A stretch of 64,000 bases of DNA from Myotis daubentonii (lineage: Eukaryota; Chordata; Mammalia; Chiroptera; Vespertilionidae), in contig NC_081844.1 of the NCBI RefSeq assembly GCF_963259705.1, positions 49,461,501 to 49,525,500 on the forward strand. The letters run 5' to 3'. The position numbers and the translations under genes were made by a program. The notes below the pieces were generated by a model. The model was not told the DNA's origin and made no database searches. It worked only from the letters and a program-made list of their open reading frames with translations. Of this stretch, positions 34,874 to 46,963 are shown one piece after another (the stretch's first letter is position 1; each line of letters opens with the position of its first letter).

Positions 34874-36130
34874 TTCAATAAATAAATGCATAAATGAATG
34901 AATGTCATCCTGCATTCAAGGGTAAAAGAAAGATCCTGTTTTCTTGCATTCTGTCAATGCTGAATGGAATCCCTATTTTCCCTACTGCTACAAAACTAAC
35001 CTGAGAAAAACAAATATTTTTATTTGTATTCCATCACTTTGCTGTCATTTTTATGTACAGTCTAATCATTTGCTCAGATGTAAATATGAGCTTTTAAGAC
35101 CAATGAATGGAATATTTTAAATCCAAGGTAGAGTCCAAGAATAAAGCAAATGGAACCAGCTCAGAAAAGGTATATATTTCTCAGATATTTGAATATTATG
35201 CTCCTTTTGTGCTCAACCAGGAGAGGTGGGAACGAAGCATGGCAACAACTCTGTTCCTTCATAACTCTGGGTAAAGCTGTTGTCATACATTTCTTAAAAG
35301 TGCTCATATTGCTCATATACGGGTTTCTTTTCCTCTTTTCTCTTTTTCCTTCCTTCTCTCCCTCTCTCTCTTCCTCTCTTTCTTTTCTACACACACACAC
35401 ACACACACTTACATATATAACTTTGGGACACCCTGTATTTGTATACACATATATGGCTACAATTATTTCATCCACTATAAAATATAAAGCAAGTTAACAA
35501 TTAATTTTTAAAAAATGGCCAAAAATCTCATAAACCTTGTGTAATTCCACTTCAACTAACTACTGAAATATCTTCTCTGCTAAAGGCAATAGGCTAGGAA
35601 TATCTGCTTTTAAGAAATTTTACAAAGAGTTTATAAAAGCAATTCAGTGTGCTGATGCAGGGCATGCAACCTACTTGTACTATTTTAAGTAACTTCTCTT
35701 ATATTGTTAACAATGATTAATTTATTCATTGATAGCGTTATGAATTTCAAGTCTAAATTTTCTTAATAATAAAAAGCACAAAAATGAAGATATAATATAA
35801 ATAATTTATTTCAGCAAAAGCTTTCAAACAACTGAAGTAATTTACTTGGTATCACAACTAAAGTGAAAGGGAACTAATATTAAAAGTCAAATAACTTTTT
35901 TTAAAGGGAACTCTGATTTCTATTGCAGATAGGCATTTGAGCTCAGCAGTGCAGTGTTAGACAAGACAAAGGACAAAATAGTTTCTGTGTTCATCTTATG
36001 CAAACAGCTACCTTGTAATAGTGTCTCAATAGAAATATTACCAAGAAAAATAATTGAATCCAATTATATAGTTATAAAATAACAACCTAAACAAAAAGAT
36101 AGCTCTTCTTTATTGAAGCTCAGAAACTAA
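34874..36130. other. AT-rich DNA; short (AC)n at 35390-35409
   Basis: No supported gene. CT-rich sequence and a short AC repeat lie at 35340-35410. Opposite-strand 104- and 115-codon frames across this stretch are low-complexity artefacts. Confidence 0.5.
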
Positions 36131-36272
36131 TTGTCATCTTCTGATTTTTCTTCAGCTACACGTTCCAAAGATGTCATCATTATGTCTTTAAAAGTTTACT
36201 CATCCACAGAAGGTGTTCTGGAAATTGTTTCTAAATCAGCAGTAATCAGTCCCATGATATACTGCCTGGTGA
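36131..36272 (-). other. Minus-strand protein-like stretch of unknown origin
   Basis: Read on the minus strand from 36272, one frame gives QYIMGLITADLETISRTPSV-type sequence, a TAA, then TFKDIMMTSLERVAEEKSED and a TAG. An AATAAA follows within about 25 bp. The composition looks protein-like, with an acidic C-terminus, so it might be the end of a processed pseudogene. I do not recognise a parent, and a 43-codon frame can occur by chance. Confidence 0.2.
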
Positions 36273-37175
36273 GCTCACTTTCTCAGTATAGTAACCTCTG
36301 ACAACCTGTTAGGTTTTCATAATTAATTGGCAGATTGTTGTCAGCTCAGTAAGAACACAGAAAGCACTTGACTGAAACAAACTGGCTAGAACAGATGGTA
36401 CAATAATGATCCTATGACTTTTCCTTGTAACCTCAACATTTATATGGAAGCATCAAAAAACAACCTCATTATTAACTTTGAGAAAACAAAATGCACATGT
36501 ACCTAAAAAAGTATCTGCCTAACATTAGATTTAACAAATTTAGACTTATAGATGCTAAAGGAGCTGGACAGAGGTTTCGCGTCTTAAAAATTTATGTAGT
36601 TCCCTGAGTCAAACTTTTATCATACAGGGTGCTGCTTATGGCAGTAGGATTTAGAATAAAGTAGTTATGTTATTTAGTAGATTCAAATTTGAGACATTTT
36701 TATTTGTTTACACATTCTCTAGAATCTTACTTTTAATCACACAAGAAAACAAACTGAGATAGTGAAAGTATTGCCTTAGGAACAAAATGTAGCATTTGAG
36801 ATGGGGAAAGATGCTGTGGATTTGTGCCTTTGATTAGAAAGAATGTCAAGATGAAGCAAATCCCTCACATCGCCAACATTATTACATGTTGCAGAGAAAC
36901 CAAGTGTCCTGAGGGTTTCATCTGGAGTTTCCTCACTGGCTCTCACCCTCCCCTGAAAACCACCACAAGCTTTCAAGAGGAGAAGAGGTCCAAAGCCTAA
37001 GCCGTCGGGCAGCTTCAGTTGAAACAGAAGAAGAGTACAGGCAGCTAGGAAGTAGAAACAATAAAAGCAGTGAAATGGTCAATCTGAAAAACAGAATGAT
37101 AGACATTTTCTTTGGGACGGGATGACTGAAGCCACTGTGCTTGTCATCACCTGATCTGCTATATTTTTACCAGTT
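36273..37175. other. Unique-looking DNA, nothing recognised
   Basis: Repeat-poor interval with balanced composition. The 66-codon minus frame at 36776-36976 is unrecognised. Confidence 0.45.
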
Positions 37176-37315
37176 TGTTTGCTGTTCTCGGCATCCATCC
37201 AGAATGTTAACTCCATAAAACAAGACTCTGTTAATCACTTGTGTCAGTGAGAGCAGTACCCAGCACACAGCATGAGTTCAATAAATATTTTTGATAAATA
37301 GATGGATAAATTAAT
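37176..37315 (+). mobile_element. LINE-2 3' end fragment
   Basis: AACTCCATAAAACAAGACTC, then GCAGTACCCAGCACACAGCA and TGAGTTCAATAAATATTTTTG, follows the common L2 3' end (CAGTGCCTGGCACATAGTAGGTGCTCAATAAATA, in part). Confidence 0.6.
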
Positions 37316-38094
37316 GATGATAAGTAATTAATTTGAAATAGCAGGTATACATGAAGGGATTCTTAATATTCTTCATGCAATTGAAAAATAATCATTAAAA
37401 CTGACTGTGAAATCAAATTAGAAATGAAGTTGTGATTATCACAAAAGTTTTTTTCGTTTACACCTGGATCAAAATTGGGCTTTCAATGGGTAGTTCCTCT
37501 GAAAAAGCCTCCTTTGTCAAGGACAGACAACCTTGTCATTCCTTAGAGCAACTGAAATTGAAAGGACCACAGAGACATCTCTTACATCGATCAGGCAAGT
37601 CAATTATAGCAGCTGTGTCCGTCTTTGATCCACTCTAACTTCATACCCACCCTTTGAACTCTGTGGATGAATTCTAAAGTAATATTTCTCTTAGAAAAAC
37701 TATTCCCCAAAGAATCCAGTTTTACTATGGGCAGTGGAGTCTCTCCATTAATGTACTAACTTCAGATACTCATTCTAATTAAAGAACAAAACAAAACAAA
37801 AGCTAAGAGTCATTGCCTGCATGTTGTATAACCATAAGGGAGAACAGCAAATGAAAGAAGGTCACATATACCCCACTAGACATACGGGGATGGTACCTTG
37901 TGGTATTTGATTATGCCAAAATAGTTTCTAATATGTATTATTACTTACACTGAACCAATATATAAAGAGAAACATATTAAATAAAGTGTCCAAGTTTAGA
38001 AAGCTGGTTAGTGTCACAACTGGTATCTGAACCCAAGGCTGATTCCAATCAAATTTAGCCCATTTTTCTGTTATTTAATTCTACTTTTAAAACA
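37316..38094. other. Unique DNA with possible MIR piece at 37985-38060
   Basis: GTGTCACAACTGGTATCTGA then ACCCAAGGCTGATTCC resembles a MIR segment. Otherwise nothing is recognised. Confidence 0.4.
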
Positions 38095-38280
38095 CACATA
38101 ATGCGCAGCACAGGAAATATAGTCAATAATGTTGTAATAATTATGTATGGTGCCGGCTGGGTACTTGAAATATCAGGGAACCATTTTGAAAAATATATGA
38201 TTGTCTAACCACTATGCTGTACATCTTAAACTACAAAACAATATTGAATATAAAGTGCAATAAAAAAATTAAACAAAAAA
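38095..38280 (+). mobile_element. Old LINE-1 3' UTR fragment
   Basis: ATAATGTTGTAATAATTATG, TGGTGCCGGCTGGGTACTTG, ATGATTGTCTAACCACTATG and CTGTACATCTTAAACTAC follow the L1M-type 3' UTR and end in an A-rich tail. Confidence 0.78.
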
Positions 38281-39771
38281 GACATATATAATGATGCAGA
38301 AATAAAGAGACAGCTTGTAAAGAAGTAGCCATAGAGAAAAATAGCTAATTTTTCTGGCTGAATCCTACTGGAAAAGAGAATCTTTCACTTATATTCTCTT
38401 TAGATCAAGGTAAGTGAAGATAGGGGATAAACAAATGCAGTGATATGAGAGAGCAATGGCTATGTGACTTCTATGTCCAGGCTACCTGGAGAAGGGTCTT
38501 TCAAATCTCTATGGAGCCACTAGCAAACATGGAAGTTTCTTCAGTTCTTAATTATATGATTAATGGTTCATGTTGTGAAGGTGTCCAAAACTTTTAAATG
38601 TAATGCTCTATGTTGAAAGATTTTAACATGGAGTACAACTTTTTTCTCAGCATCTGGGGTAAGAATACAATTAAATGTGTTAAATAATGAGAACTGTGAT
38701 CATTAAATTAATTTCACTCTTTCAAAGAAGAATGAACTTTAATTCAATGACATCTGAATCCTCAATCTGGATGAACAAAACTGTCCAGATTTTAATCAAT
38801 CATACCTTTCAAACGCCAGCTTAATCTGAAACTGACAGGGAAGCTCAGTGTACATGAAATACATTCATGCCAGTTTAGAGGAACTGCAGTGTAAAATGCA
38901 CAGTGTAAGCTTGCACTGGGAGAAAGAATTCATGCTGAATTGTATTTAATTTTTTTAAGATTAATATACTCTGCTTTTAACAAGTGAAAATTCCACATTC
39001 TGGAAAGCATTTTAGGTGGGGAATACCTGTTTTCTAAAACCATCCCTGCTTTGCACAACTACTGATGCTGCAGCTATATTCATTCTTCATATTGAAAATT
39101 TTTAAATAAAATATTTAAGTACACTATGGAACACAAATAACAGAACTGAAAAACATATTAGAGACCTAGTGTAACCTCTTCTTCGAGGAAAATGAGAACC
39201 AGTGAGAATAAAAGTTGCACCTGTAATGAAAATAGGAGAGGGCCTAGAATGCAGCTGTCCTGATCCCAAGGTCAGTATTTTAAAAAAAAGTACTGAAAAA
39301 TGCCTGACTTGAATCTGTTCACTATGGAAAGACAAAGCACACATGTGCAAATGCTTTAGTGTCTAAGGGACCACTCAGAAGCTACATCTCTTTAAGCCCC
39401 AACAACTTTGTACTTACTACTCACTAGTGTTTCCAAAAGTCCACTGAAAGGACATCAGTGTCGACATCTTTACAGAATCATATTGTTTAAGTGAAATTTT
39501 GGGGGAAAAATTGTCTATATGTTTCTTCATCATAATGATCTCCACTGGGAAGATAGTTCTATATATTTATTATTAAAGTTATAATGTAGATGGTTACAGT
39601 TGTGATTATATAATTGCAGTTATACAGAAGTTTTATATATTTATATAAAATATAGTATTATATACATTTTACATATATTATATATATACACACATTTATA
39701 TATAAAACTTGAAAGATAAAGATATGGTTATATAATCATCTAGATGTTTATGGTTATAGTTATAAACAGTT
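38281..39771. other. Unique-looking DNA, nothing recognised
   Basis: About 1.5 kb without a recognisable gene. AT low complexity at 39600-39720. Confidence 0.5.

Positions 39772-39832
<61 letters not shown>
39772..39832. repeat. (TAGA)n microsatellite
   Basis: About 15 tetranucleotide units immediately left of the Tc1 element. Confidence 0.97.
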
Positions 39833-39842
39833 GATATAGATA

Positions 39843-40650
39843 TACACTGAGTGGCCAGATTATTATGACCACCCCATCAGTACTTTGTTGGGCCAGCTTT
39901 TGCCTTCAATACTACAGCGATTCTTCTTGGCATTGACTCCATGAGATGTTGAAAGATGATGTGAGGAATCTGACACCATGCCTGATGAATAGCCCTGTCC
40001 AGTTCTGTGAGATTTGATGGTTGTGGAACCAGCTGCCTGATGGCTCTTTTAACTTCGTCCCACAAGTGCTCAATTGGATTGAGATCTGGTGATTGTGGGG
40101 GCCACCTAAGCAAGGTAAAGTCTCCCTCATGTCCTTGAAACCACTCCTGCACAATACGAGTACCGTGGCATGGCGCATTGTCTTGCTGGAAGAAGCCATC
40201 TCCATTGGGATAAAGCCATCAACATGATAGGATGAACTTGATTGGCAATGATACTCAGGTATGTTGTGCTATTCAGACGTTGTTCCACACGAATTAAAGG
40301 GAAATCATGCCAGGAAAACATGCCCCAAACCATAACACTGCCCCCACCAGCTTGAAGGGTTGTACTCATGCATGTGGGGTGCATGCTTTCATGCTGTTTC
40401 CGCCAAATTCTCACTCTGCCATCTGCATGATGTGACTGGAAACGTGATTCATTGGACCACATGACTTTTTTCCAATGCTTGACTGTCCAATCCTTGTGTT
40501 CCTGTGTAAATTGGAGATGTTTTATCTTGGTAACTGCAGACAGCAAAGGTGTTCGAACAGGCCTTCGGCTTCCATATCCCATATGATGCAGAGTTCGGCT
40601 AATTTGCCTACAAACGTCAGGTGGTCATAATAATCTGGCCACTCAGTGTA
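39843..40650 (-). mobile_element. Tc1/mariner element, internally deleted, perfect 29-bp TIRs
   Basis: The element is 39845-40648 (804 bp) between TA dinucleotides at 39843-39844 and 40649-40650, the standard Tc1/mariner target duplication. The termini are identical inverted repeats of 29 bp beginning CACTGAGTGGCCAGATTATT. The transposase lies on the minus strand. Full Tc1-like elements are usually 1.2-1.6 kb. Here the right TIR runs straight into the second half of the DNA-binding domain, so the 5' UTR and N-terminus were deleted. The intact TIRs mean it could have been mobilised in trans when active. Confidence 0.95.
39877..40619 (-). pseudogene. Tc1-like DD36E transposase, truncated and frameshifted
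   Basis: A cut-and-paste DDE transposase. Minus frame one (from 40619; ATG at 40582) reads a helix-turn-helix end (VCRQISRTLHHMGYGSRRPV), then HWKKVMWSNESRFQ and GGSVMVWGMFSW. At about 40218-40225 the frame shifts. Frame two then gives DGFFQQDNAPCHGTRIVQEW, RWPPQSPDLNPIEHLWDEVK and ends at 39877. The second catalytic D (QQDN) and the E (NPIE) are 36 residues apart, that is DD36E. The first catalytic D, expected in WSDE, is N here, so the product would be inactive even without the frameshift. The N-terminal third is missing. DD36E is the spacing I recall for the Incomer family. Confidence 0.92.
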
Positions 40651-43477
40651 TATTTTTAACACAACTTTGACAACTATAAAACAGAATGAAACTTTGAGTC
40701 TAGCTGACTTAATCAAAACATTTCTTTAAATTTTATAACTTTACAATAGGATGAATTTCAAATGCTCTGTACTGGTACCTCAAACTTAGACAGAACAATC
40801 CAAAATACAGTGACTCATATTCATTCCCCCTAAGGACTTTATAGTCAAAGATATGTTATGTGTAGCCTGAAACTAAATTAAATACATATGTCCATTTTTA
40901 TGATGACCTTTAATAGATATTAAAAATACACTTTATTCAATTCTTTTTATACAGTTTATTAAATCATCTGCTGTCAGTTTCTTCTTCACATGAATAATCT
41001 GAGTTATTTAAAAATATATTTGATCTTAATACTCTGGATTATATATGTTGGTACATATACATAATGGACCATCAATCTTCCACCCTACTGAAAGCCATGG
41101 TCTATGACATTGTGCAAAATAACTGCTTAAAACTATGTTTTTATATGGACAAGATAATATGATATATCTCAGCATGCACTTAGCTTTTCTTTATGGTATG
41201 TCCGCCTGGCTTATGTGTGAAAGGTAAAAAAACGAAGCAACTTCAATATTCTCATATTTTTGGATGAAAATTATTTCACATGTTGAAAAAAATACTGAGT
41301 TTGGACTAATTTTCACAGAAATTTGACAACAAAACAGGCATTTTTTTCTTCTTGTGGTTGATAAGCTGAAAATATGTCTCTTTAAAAAGTGTACCAAAAG
41401 TATTTTTAATGCTGAGCAGCAGCATGCTTTGGTAGAAAGAACAATAGATTAAAAGTCAAAATAGATTTTACTAGTGGTTATATCCTTAAAATGATTTTAA
41501 CACTTGCATTATAGTTCTCCACCTCCTGTAATCCAGCTTCTACCAACTAATCTATTAAGACTGCTCAGACAGAAGTGACCCACTTACTTAACCTTTTCTC
41601 CATTTAATTTCAATCACAATATTTTCACGATTTAATTTCACCTTTCTGGCCATCTTCTTACAGTCTCCTTTTCCACTTTCTTTCATTCGCCTGATCTCTT
41701 AAAGCTATATCACAGGCTTAGTATGTGAAAATAAAAAAATAAAATTTTAATCAGTATAATAAAGTTCATTTTTTCTTTATTTTTAATATTATAGTCAAGA
41801 ACAACTTAAGGAACATCTATAGTCATGGGAATGGAAAGTTATAAAAATTACTTAATTCTTTTCAAAGTAAGTAACAAATGGAAGTAATTATGCAAAATAA
41901 AAGTAATCAATGACATTTATCTTAGTTTTTGTGGATTTTAAAAATTATTTCCTCCTAAACATGATGAGTGTAACTTATAGCACATTGCAAAATTTTAGCT
42001 AAAGATGACCAACTTAATATATGGTTTGTGTGAAATATCTATTACCCTACTTCGTATCTAAACTGCAATAAGTTGGCTTGATATAATATGAAAAAAATGA
42101 AGCTTTAAAAGGTTAAAAATAATAAGATATTGTATGACCTTGAAGATATTGCCCTAGTTCAAGAGAAGAGAAAATCATTACAGGTTCTGTCTTCTGAATT
42201 CATTCCCATCTACCTCTCTGAGCACTTAAAATGTAAATTAAAGAAGAATGCAGCTCTTAGAATGAACTCTGACTAAAATCCCAAAGGTACTATGTTACAG
42301 ACTTTATTTGCTATTAAAAAAATTATTGCAATTTTGTCAATGTCAGGCAGATTTTAAATTCAACCTATTCCATACCAAGGTTTCTAGCAGTCTAAGTTCT
42401 TTAAAGGGAGACTACATTTATTGTACAAGGGGAAAAGTATTCTGTCACAGTTTAACAATGTAGTGCTACTACACAGGGAACAACTTAATGGGCCCTGCAT
42501 TTAAAACTGAAATACCTTGGGGAAAACTACCCATTCGTTTAGGTCAAGAGTCTCAGAGGTATTCTAGATCATATTTAGAAAAGTGTGAGGAGACTCCAAG
42601 GATGGAGTCCACCGTTAGTAATAAAAGTCATTGGGACCCAGGGTATTTTCCAGAATGACCTCATGCCTCCCCCAAAGAGAGATCTGGGCCACCCTGGTGT
42701 GCAGGGAAAATGGATTAATGTTATCTAGTTCCATATGAAGATTTTCATAAGGTTTTTCACAATCGAAACCTCCATGTTTTCATGCACAATCCTACATTTT
42801 GAACCAAAACAGACAAGTAGTTAAACTTTCCAGTAAATGCCTAATGAGAACGCAAAGCAATCATTTCATCTAGTTCTGTGGCCAGTGATTAAAACACAGC
42901 AAATGTCAAGTTAGTTTTCAGCAATTGACACAAAAAACTTGAATTTTATTTTATACAGTTTAAATTTAAAATATAAACTACAGGTTAAAGGTTGAATGAA
43001 TATTTTTAAAACAAATTTATCATATCTGGAAAGAAAAAACTGAAGAAAACAAAGAGCAGTTACATGATGATTTGTAATGCTAAAAATATTTATTGGATAT
43101 TTACCCTGCTTCAGGCACAAGTATACCAAATACTTTCACATTCTTGATAACAAGATATCAACACAAAATATATTAATTTAGGTAGACTATACATGTGAGT
43201 CCAGGCAATATAACCATAACAACTTTTTTTAAATGTTACACCTTTTGAAGCAAATGTTTCCAGAAGAAAATAAATTCAAGGACAGGTAGAGTTTGATCTC
43301 TGAGAATCTCAGATATGAGGTTTTTGGGGTAACTCCTAATTAAGTAGGGGGAAATACCACATGGAAATTAACCATATAGCTAGTATTTCTAACAAAAATT
43401 TAGTAGCATCATCCAAACCACAGATGATCTGCTTCAGGACCCTTGTAATTCTGCAAAATCCACAGTAACCCTGAGAA

Positions 43478-43479
<2 letters not shown>
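40651..43479. other. Unique AT-rich DNA, nothing recognised
   Basis: About 2.8 kb with no supported gene, RNA gene or confident repeat. Minus frames of 68-72 codons at 41191-41397 and 42911-43129 are AT-rich chance frames. Confidence 0.5.

Positions 43480-43525
<46 letters not shown>
43480..43525. repeat. (AC)n microsatellite abutting a Helitron 3' end
   Basis: About 23 uninterrupted AC units ending at the CTAG end of the minus-strand Helitron at 43527. Read on the minus strand, TGTGTG follows directly after CTAG. Confidence 0.97.
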
Positions 43526-43526
<1 letters not shown>

Positions 43527-43530
<4 letters not shown>

Positions 43531-43810
43531 AGGCCCAGTGCACAAAATTTGTGCACTGGAGGGGAGGGGCCCTCTGCCCGGCCTGCACCCTCTAGCAGTC
43601 CAGGTCCCCTCGGGGGATGTCCGACTGCCGGCTTAGGCCCATTCCCCACCACCACACCTCCACTTGCCAGCTCTTCCACTGTGGGAGAGCACTTACCACC
43701 AAGGGGCAGCTCCTGTGTTGAGCGTCTGCCCCCTGTTGGTCAGTGCGCATCATAGCGACCATTCATTCTGGTGTTCCACCATAAGGGTTGCTGGGCTCTT
43801 ATAAATTAGA
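43527..43810 (-). mobile_element. HeliBat Helitron (284 bp)
   Basis: The 3' end is at the left: the complement of CTAGAGGCCCAGTGCACAAA, with a GTGCACAAATTTTGTGCAC-type hairpin and A43526. The 5' end is at the right: TCTAATTTATAAGAGCCC on the minus strand, TC being the complement of GA at 43809-43810. The next base is G, so the host A has mutated or the edge has decayed. It contains the common HeliBat segment CCCCCTGTTGGTCAGTGCGC. Confidence 0.88.
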
Positions 43811-44149
43811 GGTGTGAGTGTTTTTTTCCAGAACATCAGTTCCTTAATTCTTCTTATTCTCTGGGTAATGAATATAAACTCCCAAAAGAACTGGGTGGGC
43901 TTAATATTGCTAGTAAATTTTATTTCCCTTTCCTTGTTCTTATGGAATTAGAACCAGAAATGACTGTGGTGATTCCTTGCATCCTGAGGCTAAGAGAAAC
44001 GTCTCTCAAGGTTCTTTAATAAGGGAATCTATTGCAAAATGGGTCCTTGAACACCCAGATAATGTCCAAGAAAATCCTGAATACTACCTTGAAAATCTAT
44101 CAAACTTTCCCTCAGGCACACTAAAAATTCTTCTTTCATTTTTTTTAAA
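43811..44149. other. Unique DNA, nothing recognised
   Basis: Short interval between a Helitron and L1-derived sequence. Confidence 0.5.
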
Positions 44150-44330
44150 ATTTATTTATTTAAATTTAATTTTAAATGCTATGTAATATTATATTGGTTA
44201 TATAATATTACACGTGTACAACATAATGATTTGACATTTTTATAACTTAGAATGTGAACACCCCACTAATCCTATGAATTGTCCGCTTCTTTTATTTCTT
44301 TACTTTTCTAGAAAAAGCAAACTACAAGCT
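44150..44330 (-). mobile_element. Old LINE-1 3' UTR fragment, minus strand
   Basis: CACGTGTACAACATAATGAT, TTGACATTTTTATAAC and the adjoining T/A-rich sequence match the reverse complement of L1 3' UTR variants. Short and diverged. Confidence 0.45.
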
Positions 44331-44467
44331 TGACCCTGCCCACTAACTATACTATGGTAAACACAAAAATAGGTGAGGCCAACATTAGGGAGTGGAATTG
44401 CATCTGAAGCATGGAGGAAATCTAGCTCAGGGGACACTACTTCCATTCCTCAACTTTAGCTTCTAAC

Positions 44468-45539
44468 ATCTTTTTTCTTTCTTTTTATTCCTTTTTATTT
44501 TATTTTATTTTTTTCTTTATTGATTAAGATATTACATATGTGTCCTTATTCCCCCATTGGCCCCTCCACCCCAGCCCATGCCCTCAACATCCTAGTGTCT
44601 GTGTCCATTGGTTATGCTTATATGCAAGCACACAGTCCTTTGGTTGATCTCTCCCCTTAGCCCCACCGTCTCCTGCCTTCCCTCTGAGGTTTATCAGTCT
44701 GATCAATGCTCTGGATCTGTTTTTGTTCATCAGTTTATGTTGTTCAGTGTATTCCACAAATGAGTGAGATCATGTGATATTTATCTTCCTCCAACTGACT
44801 TATTTCACTTAGCATAATGCTCTCCAGGTCCATCCATGCTGTTGCAAATGGTAGGAGTTCCTTCCTTTTTTAGCAGCATATTATTCCATTGTGTAGATGT
44901 ACCAAAGTTTTCTAATTCACTATCTGCTGAAGGGCATTTAGGCTATTTCCAAATCTTAGCTATTGTAAATTGTGCTGTTATGAACATAGGGTGCATATAT
45001 CCTTTCTGATTGGTGTTTCTAGTATAGAAACCATCAACAAAACAACAAGAAAGCCTCCTACATGGGAGAACATATTTTCCAAAGTTATCTCCAATAACGG
45101 TTTAATTTTCAACATTTACAGGGAACTCATACAATTTAACAAGAGAAAGATAAACAATCCAATCAAAAAATTGGCAACGTACCTAAACAGACCCTTTCAA
45201 AAGAGGACATACAGAAGACCAAGAGACATATGAAAACATGCTCAAAGTCACTAATCATACGAGAGATGCAAATCAAAACGACAATGCTGTACCATCTCAC
45301 ACCTGTTAGAATGGCTATCATTAACAAATCAACAAACGACAGGTGCTGGCGAGGATGTGGAGAAAAAGGAACCCTTGTGCACTGCTGGTGGGAATGCAGA
45401 CTGGTGCAGCCACTGTGGAGCACAGAATGGAGTTTCTTAAAAAAAAAAAACAACAACTAAAAATGGAACTCCCATTTGACCCAGTGATCCCACTTCTAGG
45501 AATATATCCCAAGAAACTAGAAACCAATCTTTTTTCTTT
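44468..45539 (-). mobile_element. LINE-1 insertion with 5' inversion (twin priming) and 13-bp duplication
   Basis: The body is 44481-45526, flanked by ATCTTTTTTCTTT at 44468-44480 and 45527-45539. The left part (44481 to about 45013) is L1 3' sequence on the minus strand with a T-rich end as poly(A) complement. The right part (about 45014-45526) is the adjoining upstream ORF2 section on the plus strand, with AGAATGGCTATCATTAACAA, GGTGCTGGCGAGGATGTGG and CCCACTTCTAGGAATATATC. The two arms meet head to head near 45013 and share an overlap of the form AGAAAC(AC)CAATC at the break, as expected from twin priming. The right arm encodes the C-terminal part of ORF2; short frames there are remnants. 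Confidence 0.9.
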
Positions 45540-46241
45540 TAAATAAAATTTGAGTATATTTTCTACTTTTAATTATAATGTATTCAATTTATTGAATTTT
45601 TAATGGTTTGAAATAAATTGCAATGTTTAAGAAAACACCTCTCCTTCACAAAAATCCAAAAGTCTTCAGTTTAGTTTTTCAATTGATTTAAAAAGATTTT
45701 AGTTGTAAATTTTTATTTTATTTTTACTTTTGTTCTAGTAGGTTGCAATTTTTGAAAATGTTTATCTGACTTAGAATTCTGTCTTGGTCAAATGTTTTAT
45801 GTTTCCTTGTATCTGTTTTAATTTTTAAAGTTCTCTATTTTATTTCTTTAACCTATCTATACCTATACAACTACCATAGATTATAACCACTAGAGTTTGA
45901 TAATAATCTTTGATATTGTTAGAAACACCTTAGATGCTTTTCTCTTCCATGTACATTTTGAAGGAGCACATAAAGTTCTTCATCAGAGCTTATTGTGATT
46001 TATATCTGGAATTTATATAATCCAAAGTCATTTATCACAGATGAGGGACAGCAGTCAGTGTGACACAGAGCTGAACTCTGGTGGTACTTAGATAATTACT
46101 TCTAGTAATATGTCTAGAATATTACTAGACACATGTATAGGAATATTGCTGGACATAAAATTTCCTAATACCTAGAGAGTTCTTTCCAGGATTTATTGAA
46201 TATTCTAATCAAATAACTCTATAGAACTATCCTATTATAAA
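45540..46241. other. AT-rich DNA, nothing recognised
   Basis: AT-rich interval between L1 and a Helitron. No gene seen. Confidence 0.5.
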
Positions 46242-46963
46242 ATAGGGGCCTGGTGCACGAAATTCGTGCACTGGGTGTGTGTGGGGGGGAGTGTCCCTCA
46301 GCCCAGCCTGCCCCCTCTCACATACTGGGAGCCCTCAGGCATTGACCCCCATCACCCTCCAATCGCAGGATCGGCCCCTTGCCCAGGCCTGATGCCTCTA
46401 GCTGAGGTGTCTGGCCCGGGCAGCGGGGACCTGCAGTGGCAGCGGGGGGCGCCGCGATCGCGTGGGCTCCACCCCGCCCCTGCAGGATGCCTCTGGCTAA
46501 GGCATCTGGCCCGGGCAGCGGGGACCCGCAGCTGCAGGGGCCCCACGATCGTGGGCTTCGCTTTAGGCCCAGGCAAGGGACCCCTAGCTCCTGGGACTGC
46601 CAGCTTCGACCGTGCCCAGCTCCCATCGCTGGCTCCACCCCTACTTCCTGCTATCACTGGCCAGGGTGGAAAAGACACCTGATTCTCCGATCATGGCTGG
46701 GGGGCAGGGCAAAGGCCGCCTTTGCCCTGCCCCCCCAGCTCTTAGCTCCCCCCTGGGTTTCTGATCACTGTCAGTGGCAGGGGGCTTCTTCCTGCTTTCC
46801 CTTTCACCTCCCTGCATTGTGCCTACATATGCAAATTAACCGCCATCTTGTTGGCAGTTAACTGCCAATCTTAGTTGGCATTTAATTTGCATATAGCCCT
46901 GATTAGCCAATGAAAAGGGTAGCTCGTACGCCAATTACCATTTTTCTCTTTTATTAGTGTTGA
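46242..46963 (-). mobile_element. HeliBat Helitron (722 bp)
   Basis: The 3' end is at the left: hairpin GGTGCACGAAATTCGTGCAC intact, terminal CTAG changed to CTAT. The 5' end is at the right: the complement of TTATTAGTGTTGA, with TC as the complement of GA at 46962-46963 and T46964. It shares the GC-rich body of 33515-34285 with the tandem palindrome reduced to one full unit. The 106-141-codon frames on both strands are shadows. Confidence 0.92.
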
